Source: Hesseltinella vesiculosa (taxonomy: Eukaryota; Mucoromycota; Mucoromycetes; Mucorales; Cunninghamellaceae). From it: 64,000 nucleotides of DNA. The notes under the pieces are model-generated. The model was given only the letters and a program-made list of their open reading frames with translations. It was not told the DNA's origin and made no database searches. Below, piece after piece: positions 36,880 through 49,000 of this stretch; the stretch's first letter is position 1, and every line of letters begins with the position of its first letter. The position numbers and the translations under genes were made by a program. The stretch is from assembly GCA_002104935.1 (NCBI GenBank), contig MCGT01000021.1, positions 393,686 through 457,685 on the forward strand. The letters are read 5' to 3'.

Positions 36880-38839
36880 TCACTTGAAAAAAGAAGTGGT
36901 AGGGTGATGGTAGAGATCTCTATAGGGTTTGCAAGGGGGCGGGTATGGTCCACGGACAATGAGCACCAATATTTTTTTGGGCAGTGGCGATGCAGACAAA
37001 GGCGTTGAGGCCGACGGTCTTTTACGATTGTTATGCAAAGCACCCACAGAAACCTGACCATGGTCTATTTTTAGTGACGAAGAGGATGTCCAATGCATCA
37101 AGGAGCTCAATGACGACCAGCGGCGTTGTTGCTTGGTGGATGAAGGATGGGGTGAGGTGGGTGGGCAAGGCAAGGGGGTGTCGTCGTCGGTCACCAGGGT
37201 CGAGGAGCAAGCAGGCGGTTCAGTTTTCAACCATGGATGAAATGCAACTAAATCAATCGAGGCTCTTGTCCTATCGGGTGCAAGCATGCGTCGCAACAAA
37301 TCCTTGGCATCTAAAAAAAAAAACAAGGTGAGCGTCATGCAGCTATGCGCGGTCAAGGCGCCATTTTTTTTTTTTTTTTTGCCTCACCATCCGATAGGAA
37401 CCCAGGAAGGGTGAAATCGCCATGGTGCATCTTCTTAAAGAGTCGACGATCGTTGCTTGCATCAAACGGATACTTTCCTACAAGCATACGATAGAGAGAG
37501 ATACCTAGGACCCAAACATCTGCGACATCACCATAGCTTGATCGACGGAAAGCCAATTCAGGCGGGATGTATTGAGCGTTTCTTTAAAAAAGCAGAACCA
37601 AGTTTAGATTGGGTGAGAGATTTTATTTTTCCTGCAGGCTATTTATATTACCCTTCAAATGCATGACACTGCAAGTTGCCATGGGACCACAATAGCACCT
37701 GGTGGACATTATCTTGCTGATCAAAAACAAGGTCGATATCCACGGGGTGTTGATGTTTTTGACGAAATCGATGGGTGCCTTGGACCATTTTTGCAAACCG
37801 TCGCTTGGCAGCCCCTTCATCCAAAAGACGCTCGACTTTGAGAGATTCTTCGATGCGTGGGGGATGAATTGGCCAAGAGGGCGGAGGGTGATAGGAAATG
37901 GCCGATTCTGAAGAGGAAGATGTCGTGTTGGATGCAGGTGACACGGAAGACGAGGACAACGTGGCAATGGCCCCAGCAGCAGAGGATGCTGACGACGTCG
38001 ATGAAGAGTGGCCAGAATCATTGGCAGGTAATGCTGGTAACGGTATGGACTGGAGATCACCATTCTTCTCCCATGCATGCTGAGATGATGTGGTCTGTCG
38101 TTTTTGGCGGGAGGTCGAATGTGGAGTGGTTTCAGGTGAGCTCGGGCCAGAGCCAAAGCCAGACTGACCAGACACCACAATGTCACTCTCTTCAATAATG
38201 GTTGACAATTTCTGAACAGGGTCATAGTTGATGGATCCCATAGAGTGTCTGTAGCTAATGCCACCCTTCTAATAATTAAAAAAAAAAAATATTAAATCGC
38301 TTTCTTTTTTTTTTCTCCAAAAAGTGCTGCAATTTCCGGTTTTGGGCGGGTGAATAACAATCCAAAAAGTGACGTGAAAGGGGCTGTGTAACTTTTTTAA
38401 AAATAGAAGGCGGGAAAGAAGGAGGGAAGGAGACAAGGAAAATTGTTTTTCAAGCAAAGGGTGAGATCCAAGAGAGAGAGTGTGTGTGTGGGGAGGGGGG
38501 AGTCATCCAAAATGTGACAGAAAAAAAACATGGGCCACCCACAAACCAGAAGTGCACCTGCCTTTTGCTTTCTTTTCCTCCACAAACTCTGCGCGTGTTG
38601 GGCATGCTCTTTTACATTACCTTCGGAGGCTGCTCCGTGGGCACAATGAATAATGGATCGTACACTCGAGATTCAGATTCCGAATGGTGTATGACAAAGG
38701 GCAAAGGAGGGTTGTTTGGTGATAAAGAGCGCCAGTCTCTGGTTTGTGAAGTAGATTTTGAAAACGGACGTTTTAGACGTTGTTGCCATCGACTTGTTAT
38801 GGAGTGGATTTGTGAAGCGAGGGAATGAAACAGGGGCAT
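36880..38839 (-). CDS. Kinase-like protein that keeps only the C-lobe (probable pseudokinase)
   Basis: The first exon (MPLFHSLASQIHSITSRW... ending FIVPTEQPPK) is joined across an intron to KGGISYRHSMGSINYDPVQK, in frame. Then come a long Ser-rich region and a segment QGTHRFRQKHQHPVDIDLVF. The only kinase sequence is the C-lobe: AQYIPPELAFRRSSYGDVAD, VWVLGISLYRMLVGKYPFDA, and AKDLLRRMLAPDRTRASIDL ending HPWLK. No glycine loop, VAIK lysine, HRD or DFG is found anywhere in the frame, and the APE motif is PPE. The tail is basic and Ser/Pro-rich. The C-lobe resembles CAMK/Tribbles-like kinases. The start Met is uncertain because upstream sequence stays open. Confidence 0.75.
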
Positions 38840-40069
38840 TGTTTCATGTATTAAAATAAGAGAGACGTGTCTTCGTGTCGGCAATGCAAAAAAGTCGGTC
38901 CAAAAGGCAAGTGAGATGCGAAGAATGATTTTTTATTCAAAGGTGGAAAAAAAAACCATTCAAGCATACCCTTCCTACGAGCTGGACACAAGAGAAAAAG
39001 AGAAACAAAGAAGAAAGGCGAAGAAGAAGAAAAAGGGGACGAAAGAAATGCTATATAAAAAAATTAGCCTTTTTGCTCATGGTTATAGTTTCCCACTTCG
39101 GATAATGCCCAGTGTGATACGAAAACCATGTGTCACGGGAAAAGTAGGACAAAGTTGATCTCTCCTCCTTTCCTCACAAAAAAATTGCCACCTTCTTAAT
39201 TGGTGACCGATCATCCTGCTTCTACCCCAAAAATGAAAAAAATGCTAACGTCCCCGATAACAAAAGATCCATGCCACGTTATTTTTTTTTATTGTTTGTT
39301 TGTTGTCTCTTATTAGGGCCAATGGAAGCTCGTGCAGTGCGATATTTTTCTCATTGTTTGATGGCTGTCACACTGGAAGAAAGTTCTTGGAAATGAAACA
39401 AAGTAACGAATGACTCGAAATATTGTAATTCCATCTTGGAAAAAATAAAACGTGGCCAAGCTCAAGCGCCAAACCGATCAATGTTGTTGTCTCTTTAGAT
39501 GATTATCGCTCAGTCTTTCCAAAATTAGACATCCAACTTGACGTTGCCTCTTTGCAAATCATTGATCCTCTTCCAAGAAATTACAGGATTTCTTTTTTAA
39601 CAATAGAAAAAGGAAAGAACAGTCGTTCCCGTTTCAATGACGATCCACTAAAGTTGGCTTCAATCGACTGTCCTTTTGAGCGTGCGCTAGGTGGCCAGAG
39701 GAGAATGTCCAAATTTGGAGCATTCAAAACAAATCTTCAGAGGAGGACTCTCACTAGACATGTCATTTGTCATGTGAGAGAGTCAGTGACAATGAAAACA
39801 AGACGTCCTACTTCTTTCTGGCAATAAATAGGACGACCATCTTCTCTCTATTTTCCGTCTTGCCTGTGCAAAGATTGGGGGGGGGGGGACGTTAGCGCCA
39901 AGACCAGCTGAGCTTTAGCCGCTTCCAAGTTGATCTTCAAAGTGCACAAAGTTGGTACAGGCCATTTTCACTGACTTCAGCAAGTTATAACCACAGCCAA
40001 CATTTCAACATCACTTGCAGGCCAATTTTTTTAGTCTGATTCCTTTCATTCATTTAGCCCCACGGTGTC

Positions 40070-40330
40070 ACGCTGTTTACTACTCGTGTGCAAAGGTTGG
40101 GGCGAATCTATTTAGAGGCATTTCGCACAGTAGTTTTTGATCCCCTGGCCAAAATCGCCGATTTTTCATATTTTTTAACTGGCCAATCGGAGGTGTCAAA
40201 ACGAAGCAGAGCAAAAGTTGGCCTAAAAACTTCACATCGACCCAATTAATAGTCAAAAGTGCTGTGCAGTGTTGCTTTTTTTTCAAAATGAAGAAAAAAA
40301 TGAATTGCTATATTCAACCTCCGCACAGTA
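40070..40330 (-). repeat. Interspersed repeat copy B (inverted, truncated)
   Basis: On the minus strand this segment matches the first half of copies A and C: ATTTTGAAAAAAAAGCAACACTG-like start, CTTCGTTTTGACACC, and GAAAAATCGGCGATTTT followed by GGCCAGGGGATC. It ends soon after the core, so it is shorter. With copy C it forms a long imperfect inverted repeat around about 190 bp. Confidence 0.65.
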
Positions 40331-40514
40331 CCACCATTCGATTCCTGCTCTTGACCCAAGATTTCCAAAACAATCCTATATCGAAAGACCCGATTTGATG
40401 AAGAAATATCGCCAATACCATGATCCATGTCGCACTTGACAAAGTTGATCCAACTTGTCCAAGAGAATGCCGGCTTTCACTGGTAACCCATTGCCTTGCG
40501 TGCACTGGCCAGGA

Positions 40515-40962
40515 ATCATAGAGCTCTTTGCGGAATTTGAATATGGTAATTCATTTTTTTCTTTCATTTTGAAAAAAAAAAAAGCAACGCTGCAAAGCAC
40601 TTTTGACTAATTAGATCTATGAAAAAATTTGAGCAAATGCGCAGAATCATGAATGATGGTGATCCTGAAAAGATCAGGTCCATTGGCAAAGGTTGCCCAG
40701 CAAATGTTTGATCAGTTTCGTTTCGACACCTAGGTTTGCCCAGCTAAAAAAAATGAAAAATCGGCGATTTTGGCCAGGGGACCCCCCAAGCGATCTGATC
40801 AAAATCATAGCGCAGAATTGCTCTTAATAGGCTCGCTTCAAATTTTGCATCCCATTACAAAGTGTTGAGAAATGACCTCAGTAAAAATAACAGCTGTCTC
40901 AGACACTGGAGGGAAGAACTAGAAAGCCTTCAAACCTGCTCAAAAAAATTGATCTAGCAGTT
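40515..40962 (+). repeat. Interspersed repeat copy C
   Basis: Colinear with copy A (31700-32155) through the core and to a right-hand block containing CTGTCTCAGACACTGGAGGG, which corresponds to CTCTCTCAGACAAAGGGGGG in copy A. Divergence is substantial but landmarks are evenly spaced, which indicates two old copies of one element rather than a chance match. Confidence 0.68.
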
Positions 40963-41493
40963 CGTCCGATTGGTTCACCCGTCAAAAATATGTATTCCCA
41001 GCTCAAGGGAAAACCTGGTAGCAGCCGCTTGTTCCAGCGACTCAACCTCCCTTGGTTTGCCGCATGAGCATCATGCAATGAGTGATGGCCATAATTAAAA
41101 GATGTATCTCTGATTTCGTGGCGAAGAGCTGGTTGCATGCAAAGACGCTTGTTATATGGTATAGCCTGTCAGCTTGGCCTGCCAGAGCCGAGGTGATGCA
41201 CGACTTCCAGCCGAAGCGATCGCAATGAAGTGGGCTTTACATCATGACGAGCATTTTTGCAGAAGCGTGGTTGTTCTAGACGAGGTAGCACATAACAAGA
41301 GACATACGTACAGTGCAGACGGGCTCAGAGTCTTGCTGTGCCTGAGCCTTTAATCGAGGGATCCCTGCGAACACCATGGCAAAAAAAAAGTCTTAAAAAT
41401 GGCAGGGCTTGGTTTGTTCAGGAGCCCAAAAAGTAGTCGTAGATTGCCCAATACACTACACTAAATACAGGCGCTTTTATTTAGAGCCGCGGC

Positions 41494-42811
41494 TTAATTT
41501 GCCAATTTGCGACGTTTAATTTGTTCTTCAGAGGTGGGGCTAACGGAAGAAGAGCTGGTGGTATCTTGGTCACTTTGTTCGTCTTCATCCTCGGATGGCT
41601 CCTGGCTACTGTTGGCCCGGCTATCATCCAAAAGAAGGCGTTTCCTGTGCTTTCGCTTCCAAAACTTATCCTAGGAGAAGAGAAAGAGTCAGCATGACCA
41701 ATAGACATTGTCAACTTCTGACTTACCACCACGTCTTCGGCACCAAAGATACCGCTGAATTGGCGAACAAAATCATGGCTGCGGTCTTCCCATAAACCAA
41801 AGGTATCATGCAAAGCCGTGGTAATGGTTTGACGCAAATCATCAATTGACTTTTTCGTACGAATGCGTCGCTCCTAGAAAAAAAAAAAAAGGCGGGGGGT
41901 CAGAGCTGAAGCAACATGGCTGTGCTTATGTGTCTTGCCTTGAGGAACGAAATATTCAGATCCTTTGCGCTGACCCCACGTTCCAGATTGCGACGAAGGT
42001 AAGAATCATAGTCACGGACAATACGAGTGATCAGATCAGATGTGGAGATGCCTTCGGTGCGCTCGGTGGGCAAAAAGCGACCTTGCTCCTTCACAAATGA
42101 ATAAACATCACCGGATTCAGTACTGCCATAAGGTTCGGCGTCGTGCGCGACATAGTCGATATGGTGCTGGTCCAAAAACTCCTGCGTGATGATCCAAGGA
42201 GCATTTTGAACGACTTCATCCACCCACTTACAGTGACGGACGGCTTCATAACGCTCAAGGTCACTCATCACGGTTTTCCCTTTGCGCTTGTGCGTGTCAA
42301 TATCATTGGACACTTGTAACAAAAAAAGATGGGTTGGTTTCCTGGCGTCCTGAAATTGGTCACCTTCTTACCACCGATAATCAAATGGACATTCTTAAAG
42401 GCCTTTTTCGATTGCTCCAAAGCCTTTGCATGACCAAAATGGAACAGGTCAAAGATACCATCCATGTAGATTCTGACAGGGCGGTCTGTGGGTGGCTAAC
42501 AAGATAAAGAGGTTGGTGTCATGGACGTGTCTTTTCTTTTAGTTTGTTGTTACCATGTTAATCTTGAAGCCATATTTCTTTTGTAGTCTTTCAATGAGAA
42601 GCACATCATCTTGATCGGCGAAGACCGTCTTATTTTTGCTGATAGCAGTCGATTTTCCATCGCTGTTATCATCTGGCAGAAGGAATGTTAAAGTGAGTGA
42701 TCAGGCACTTTGAATTATGATTATGTGACACTATTTACCTGAAGAATCGCGAGATGTGAATTGGTTTTGTTTTTTCCCCGAGAGAGATGCTGTCGATCTT
42801 TTTCTTTTCAT
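41494..42811 (-). CDS. PCT1: Choline-phosphate cytidylyltransferase
   Basis: Makes CDP-choline from CTP and phosphocholine, the regulatory step of the Kennedy pathway. Six exons. The first encodes [20 protein letters not shown], a basic, nuclear-localisation-like start. The catalytic domain has [20 protein letters not shown] with the CTP-binding HxGH motif, [20 protein letters not shown], and [19 protein letters not shown] with the second nucleotide-binding motif. A helical membrane-sensing region follows, ending in an acidic/Ser-rich and then basic tail ([11 protein letters not shown]). The intron at 41938-41874 has a GC donor (AAG|GCAAGA), supported by continuity of SFLK|ERRIRTK. Confidence 0.95.
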
Positions 42812-43151
42812 TGTTGAGCTAGATGAGAAAATGGAGAGATGCTGGAAGAAGAAAAAAAAAAAAAATAAAACTGGCGACGGGGTTTCTTTTTTCTTTTTTG
42901 GAAAAAAAAGCATCACGTCTTCAAATGGCCGTGCTGTAGAAAAGGTTTGCGAGCGCATGTTCTTCAAGAAGGTCATTAGAGACAATCAACGGAATCATGT
43001 AGAATCAAACTCGTCGATAATCGTATTCATCTTGGAAATGTTGAGAGACGGGTGTGTGTGTGTGTGTGAAGCCTGGCCGATTTTTTGTTTTTTTTAGCTG
43101 GAATTCCAGTCCCGCCGGTTTTTTTCTCCCTTTCTTTTCTCCCCCTGTAAC
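42812..43151. promoter_or_regulatory. Divergent promoter region, PCT1 / J-protein
   Basis: 340-bp head-to-head spacer with an A-run at 42848-42866, a short GT dinucleotide tract at about 43051-43067 and a pyrimidine-rich stretch just before the J-protein start codon. No coding sequence recognised. Confidence 0.5.
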
Positions 43152-45637
43152 ATGGATCCTTATAGCTTTAATGCCAATGGGTCTATACCAGACGAAGATA
43201 TTCAAGATTACGATGATCTAGAACGCCTAGAACATGAGCTGATGCCCCAACCTGATGATTATTATGGACTGTTGAATGTGTCAAAAACCGTAAGACAAAC
43301 ATGGAAGAATTGTCTGCTTTTTTAAAAGACTCACCGAAAAGAAATTAGGCTACTGAAGAAGAAATCAAGGATTCGTACAAGAAACTCTGTCGTTTTTTCC
43401 ACCCAGACAAAGTAAGCTGAAAGCTCTTTAGATAAATGAGCAAATTCTTAACCTACTTCTATCATAGCATCATAGTGAGGAACTGCGAAAGATTGCTGAG
43501 GCCCGTTTTCAAGTGATTCAACGTGCCTATGAAGGTATGGATGAAGGCGGTTGCAAACATTAAGCCTGACTTTTATCATTTCTTCCTCCTCTAGTTCTAA
43601 GCGATTCTCAACGCCGAGTGATCTATGACATTTACGGTGAAGAAGGATTGCAAGCAAAATGGGAAGTAGGGCCAAAATACAAGACTCCTGAAGAGGTGAG
43701 AAAAAAAAAGTTAGGAGACTTGTCAGGGTCTAAACAATTTTTTATGCTGCAGCTGCAAGCCGAATACGAAAAAAAGGCGCGACTGAAGCGAGAAAAGGAT
43801 TTGGAGAACTTGGTTCGATCCAAAGATGAAGTGCAATTGGCGTTGGACGTCACGCAAATCCTAGATCCTTACGAACCACCTGTCTTCAACACGTTTGGCC
43901 AGCCTGGCATGACGATCAAGAAGAGCCGGTTCCATCGCCTTACCAAGGGTCAGCTCCAACAACTGTACCTTCGTCACACCTTTGAAAGCGAGCTTGGCCC
44001 TCAGACTCGAGGTATTGTTAGCTGTTCGATGGTCTCACGCAATGGTATGGGCGGTGGTAATCTTTTGGGGACCATTCGCCACACCTTCACTCCCAAAATG
44101 ACAGCCGAGGTAAGTCACCATACAGTAAAATGGATAGTCATTCATTTGCCTCCCTATTAAAAATATTAGGCTACAGCCACCTTGCTTCGACCAAGAGGAT
44201 TGACGGTCAAGACGTTTTACAGCATGTCATCAGATAGGTAATCAAAGGAAAGTAGAAAGAGAAGGGCCTTGCTCATATTTTTTCATTAGCTTTTGCAATA
44301 CCACGGTGCAAGCCAAGACGTTGTATGCTCCTCCCATTCTGACTTTGACTACTGGGCGTCGTCTGTTCAAGACGACAACGGGCTACGTGACTTATCGTAC
44401 AGGGGACTGGCATCTGGGCGAATGGGGTTTGGATGTGGCAAGTCAAAGTATGGACAAGTCGTCCGTGGCTCTTGGTTTGGCTGGCTCGACAAACAAGGAC
44501 CGAGGCAATTTCAGCTGCGAATTACAGGTACGGCACAAGCCTTTTTTAGTTTTACTATCTCACGTGCTTCTTTCTTTATGGTTGCATCAAAATAGACTGG
44601 GATTGTGGCATCACATTTGGCCGCCGATTACACTCACAAGGTGGATCGTCAGACACGTGTGCGAGTTGCTGGTTCTCTTTCGACAATGGGTGGTGTGACA
44701 GCTAGTGTGGGCAGTGATCACAAACTGTCAACTTTTATACGACTTGGGATGTCGATGGAATGTGGTGTGCCTACGGGCGTCACGGTGAAATTCAAGCAAG
44801 TGAAAAGAAAAAAAAAAGGGGGGGGATCAACTGACGACTTTTTCATTAGAGTGTCAAGACTTGGCCAGAACTTGGTGATCCCAATTATTCTGTCATCTGA
44901 ATGGGATTTACGTCTGACACTATTGGCTACAGCTGTGCCTGCAGGCCTTGCTTTTATGATTGATCACCTGTTTATCAATCCAAAGCGACAGCAACAAATC
45001 CAACAGTAAGGCGCGCTTGAAACGACATCGCGTTAGTAACGAGTCTTTTTAGGAAAATCCGGGAATTACGAGAACAACATGCGGATATTTTAGCCAGCCG
45101 CAAGGCCGAGGCCCTGGACGCTCAAAAGCTGATCAAGGCTGGTGCTGAACGCAAGGCTGCGATGGAAGCAAAGAAACAAGATGGTAGGACTTTTTTTTTT
45201 AATTTTAAACGTCAAGTGAACATTTCCTTCTCCAGGTTTGGTGATTGTCAAGGCTTTGTATGGACATCTGCAATCAATTGACGATGAAAGCGAAGAAGGT
45301 GTGATTGATGTAACGATTGTGTTACAAGCCATGGTGAATGAGTCTCGATTGACAATTCCGGGCGGCCATTCAAAGGTAGAAGAACGCTGGTTGGATAGGT
45401 CTGAGATTGATATAATTTTTTTTTTTTTTTTGGTAGACCAATATCTGTGGTTTTTATGATCCCTGTTTGGGTGAAGCGAAGAAATTACTGGTGCAGTACC
45501 AATTCCAGAATCAGCTTCATCAAGTGATCGTCAAGGATTCATCAGCTTTGATTATCCCCATGCGCAGTAATTCAAAAATTTATGTGGTTTTGATTGCAAC
45601 TTATCTTTTTTTTTTTGAAAAAGGTCACCTTGTATAA
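43152..45637 (+). CDS. DNAJC11-like J-domain protein
   Basis: Hsp40 co-chaperone; the animal counterpart is a mitochondrial protein associated with MICOS/cristae organisation. The N-terminus has the J domain: DDYYGLLNVSKTATEEEIKD, helix III with the essential HPD (CRFFHPDK), and SDSQRRVIYDIYGEEGLQ. After it comes the long beta-rich region of the family (TFGQPGMTIKKSRFHRLTKG; TLTTGRRLFKTTTGYVTYRT), a hydrophobic strand (LTLLATAVPAGLAFMIDHLF) and a helical part (KIRELREQHADILASRKAEA), then the C-terminal DUF3395-like domain (ALYGHLQSID; CGFYDPCLGEAKKLLVQYQF). About twelve exons. The last exon is only a few codons (SHLV), at 45624-45637. The domain order matches DNAJC11 fully. Confidence 0.92.
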
Positions 45638-46020
45638 TGAATGTGGAAAAGGTGTAAAAACATCGTTTTTTATTTTTATCACTTTTTCTGTGGTGAATGG
45701 TTACACAAAGCGAGCTTCAAGGGCTCTCTTTGTTCTTTTTTTGGAAATGGTGTTATTTTTATTTTTATTTTTGATTCTTTCACCCTTCCCTCCTGTCCCT
45801 TTTCTTCTTTCTTTTTCACGCCATCCTTTTTTTTTTTTTTTTAATATTTATCTACATTGTTTCCCTCCCTCATAGAATAAACCCATCTCATTCCACGTTT
45901 ACTTATATTATTCTTATACCTTTTTGAATTCCTTTCTTTTTTTTTCCCCAAACACATCCCCGCCAGGCACTTTTTTTTTCAAACCATCAAGCGATAGAAA
46001 AAGTGTCATCTTTTTGAACC
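45638..46020. promoter_or_regulatory. Intergenic region upstream of chitin synthase 1
   Basis: 383 bp with long pyrimidine and T-rich tracts (45826-45842 and around 45936-45980) leading directly to the chitin synthase start codon. Probably J-protein 3' UTR plus chitin synthase promoter/5' UTR. Confidence 0.5.
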
Positions 46021-49000
46021 ATGCATCCTCGTCATTCCGGTTATGCCCCAGCAGCTCGAGGAAGCTATCAACAAGATCCAAGAGCATCTCGGCCTCCTCC
46101 ATCTCATGGGCCATACGGCAATCGGCCGCCCATGGCGCAACCTGGCCGTCCAACAAGTGTGCGACCTCCACCCCAGGGGATGGGAGGTGCTCCTCGACCT
46201 CCACAACATCGTAGCTCGATGCATCCTGGTCAGCCTGCCACACCCTTCCAACCACCTACCGCCCTGGGCTCTGGTGACCAACGACGTCATTCTCGTGAAT
46301 ATTTATACCAGACGCGAGGGTCTCGAGGGCCTCCTCCTCCTTCCAATTTGCATTCTCGACCTCCTCCTCCACATCACTCATATCAGGCACCGCCACCTGC
46401 TGGCATGTATCGTCGCACCAACACTGTCACTCGTTCGAAATCTTTATCCCGGCCCGAACGTCAACGCCCTCGACAAGGCATGTTCCGTAGCCCATCGCAA
46501 CAACGTCGCATGATCGGCTCTGGTTTACCTGGCCCCGTGGGTAGCACCATGATGCATCATTATCAGCGACCTCGAATGAATCCCAATCAACCCATGTCCA
46601 ACCGCTTACAACATCAACTTCAACAACAGAAATTGCAACAACAACAAGAGGCCTTGAATTTTGCTCCCAATCGGGCCTCCATGGCCGGACCTGCCGTCAG
46701 TGGCAAATTTAAGCCTCAGCCGGCTCCCCCCAAAGTACCGGAAGAAAAACCCAAAGTCTTGACCAACTGGTGGTCTTGGATGGCCTTTATTACCACCTGC
46801 TGTTTCCCCAATTGGTGTATTCGCGTTTGCTTACGAAAACGCAATCCTTTGAATCAACAGGCTTGGCGTGAAAAGGTAAAAAAAATAACCCAGGGAAAAA
46901 AAAAAAAAAAAAAAAGGCACCAACTCAGCCCCCAATTTTTTTTCCCTAACTCTATTTTTTATTTTTGTTTCCAGGTGACACTCTGTGTCTTGATTCTTCT
47001 TCTTTGTGCCGCTTTGGGTTACGTGACCTATGGCTTGACAAAAACACTGTGCCCTGACAATGCCTCCAACCTGGCCTACTCGCAAGTCTTCAATGGCACC
47101 CGCACCCCCGTTTGGCGTTCAGATGTCCGTGTTTATGGCAGCGTCTACAGCTTGGACGATATGAAATCCTTCTTCTCCAGCCAAGGTTTAAATTTGACAA
47201 ACGACTATCAAAACATGGATATTTCCAGCATTTTTAACGACGACAACTCTGGCGCTTGTGCAACCTTTGACTCGGCTGGTTCCTCTTCACTTGGTGATTG
47301 TGTGCTGGATAGTCCATATGGTAAGTGGCAACGTGTAACACCCCCCTATTTTTTTTTTTTTTTTCATTCTTTCATTGTCACGGATGACCCTGACCCGACG
47401 ATTCTTTCTAGGCGGATCCATTACAAAGAACGGTGGCGGTTGTTTTTCCACAAGCATGCTGCAAAAATCCGGGATGAAATCAAAAGGCTACTTGGCATTT
47501 GATTGGGCCGATTTACGCCCAAAGGGAACCGACAGCCTTGGTGACACCAATTTAGTCTTGCTTGGAGATTCTGGTAAGTTTTGAACCTTGGCTCATCATC
47601 CGCCGCTTACCCCCCCCCCTTTTTTTTTTATTATTTAGTTCTCAACTTGACAAGCTATTTTGATACGAATATCCAATATTTTGGTAGCCAGGTGGATGAT
47701 GCTCTGAAAGCCGGCCGTGGCAATGATGTCTCCTATTCACTCTTATATACTGCTGCTGGCGCTCACGCTAGACAATGTCTTGTCGATCGTTACTCGGTGG
47801 GGATCATGGAAGTGGATGCTGCCGGCTGTATTGCCTCACAGATCATCATGACCATGATGCTGGTCGTGATCATTGCTATGATTGTGATCCGCTATTCCAT
47901 GGCTCTACTCTTCCAATGGATCATTGCTCGTCGCTTGGTCAAACCTGGAGGCCGTGCCAATTGGCTCGCTTGGCGCTCCATCAAAGGTGGCAACAACGAT
48001 CCTGCCAATCACATGCCCGGCCCTTACAATAACTATGGACCCCTGGAAAACTTGCGCAGCTCGTCCTCCTCCGTTGCTTCGTCCCGTGCCACACCCACCA
48101 GCGATCAGCATTCCGTCACACCTCTCCAAGGCGAAATCGTCTCAACCGAACTGTACACTGTCATGATGGTCACCTGTTACTCTGAAGGTGAAGACGGTAT
48201 CCGCACAACCATGGACAGCTTGGCTCTGACAACATTCAATAAGAAGCGAAAGGTGAGAAAGAAGGAGGTCATGGTGACATGCACCTGACCTCATTTTTTT
48301 AATAGGCATTCTTCATTATTTGTGACGGTATGATTACTGGGGCTGGTGAAACCCGATCGACGCCTGACATTGTTGTTGGCTTGATGGATTTGGACCCAAC
48401 CATGCGTAACCCCAAACCTTCTTCGTACTTGGCCATTGCCGATGGTGAAAAGCAATTGAACATGGCAAAAGTGGTATGTGTCTAGTCGCCAAAGGTCCAA
48501 TCAACGGCTGATCTTTTTTTTTATATGAAATGCCATAGTATGCTGGCCATTATCGTGGTGTGCCCTGTATTGCCATTGTGAAATGTGGTACTGAAGAAGA
48601 AAGCAATGCCCCCAAGGCTGGTAACCGCGGCAAGCGTGATTCCCAGGTAAGATCAACGTGTCAACCAGCAACCTCAGCTAATTTGTCTTTTCATTTATTT
48701 TAGCTGATCCTGATGAGTTTCTTCCAACGTGTGCTCTTCAATGATCGACTCTCTGAACTGGATTACGAAATCTTCTGGAAATTAACCTGGCTAATGAAAG
48801 GCGTGACCCCTGATAAATTTGAACTGGTGCTGATGGTGGATGCTGATACAAAGGTTGCATCCGATGCTCTGACTTACATGGTCGCAGCCATGGCCAACGA
48901 CATTACCATCATGGGTCTTTGTGGTGAAACACGTATTGCTAACAAGACCACTTCATGTAAGGAAAGGCAATGTGTCCGAACAGCCGTGCTCATCTTTTTT

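Larger units (their letters stand above)
38840..41493. other. Gene-poor region with two repeat copies
   Basis: 2.65 kb without a supported gene between the pseudokinase gene (promoter side) and the 3' end of the cytidylyltransferase gene. Contains two copies of the interspersed repeat in inverted orientation (40070-40330 and 40515-40962), a G-run at 39880-39889 and poly-A/T tracts. The open frame at 39552-39827 shows no domain and is not called. Confidence 0.55.

Noticed and set aside
39552..39827. 91-aa open frame in the repeat-rich gap
   Set aside because: No domain, no splice context and no resemblance to known proteins; it lies in noncoding repeat surroundings.
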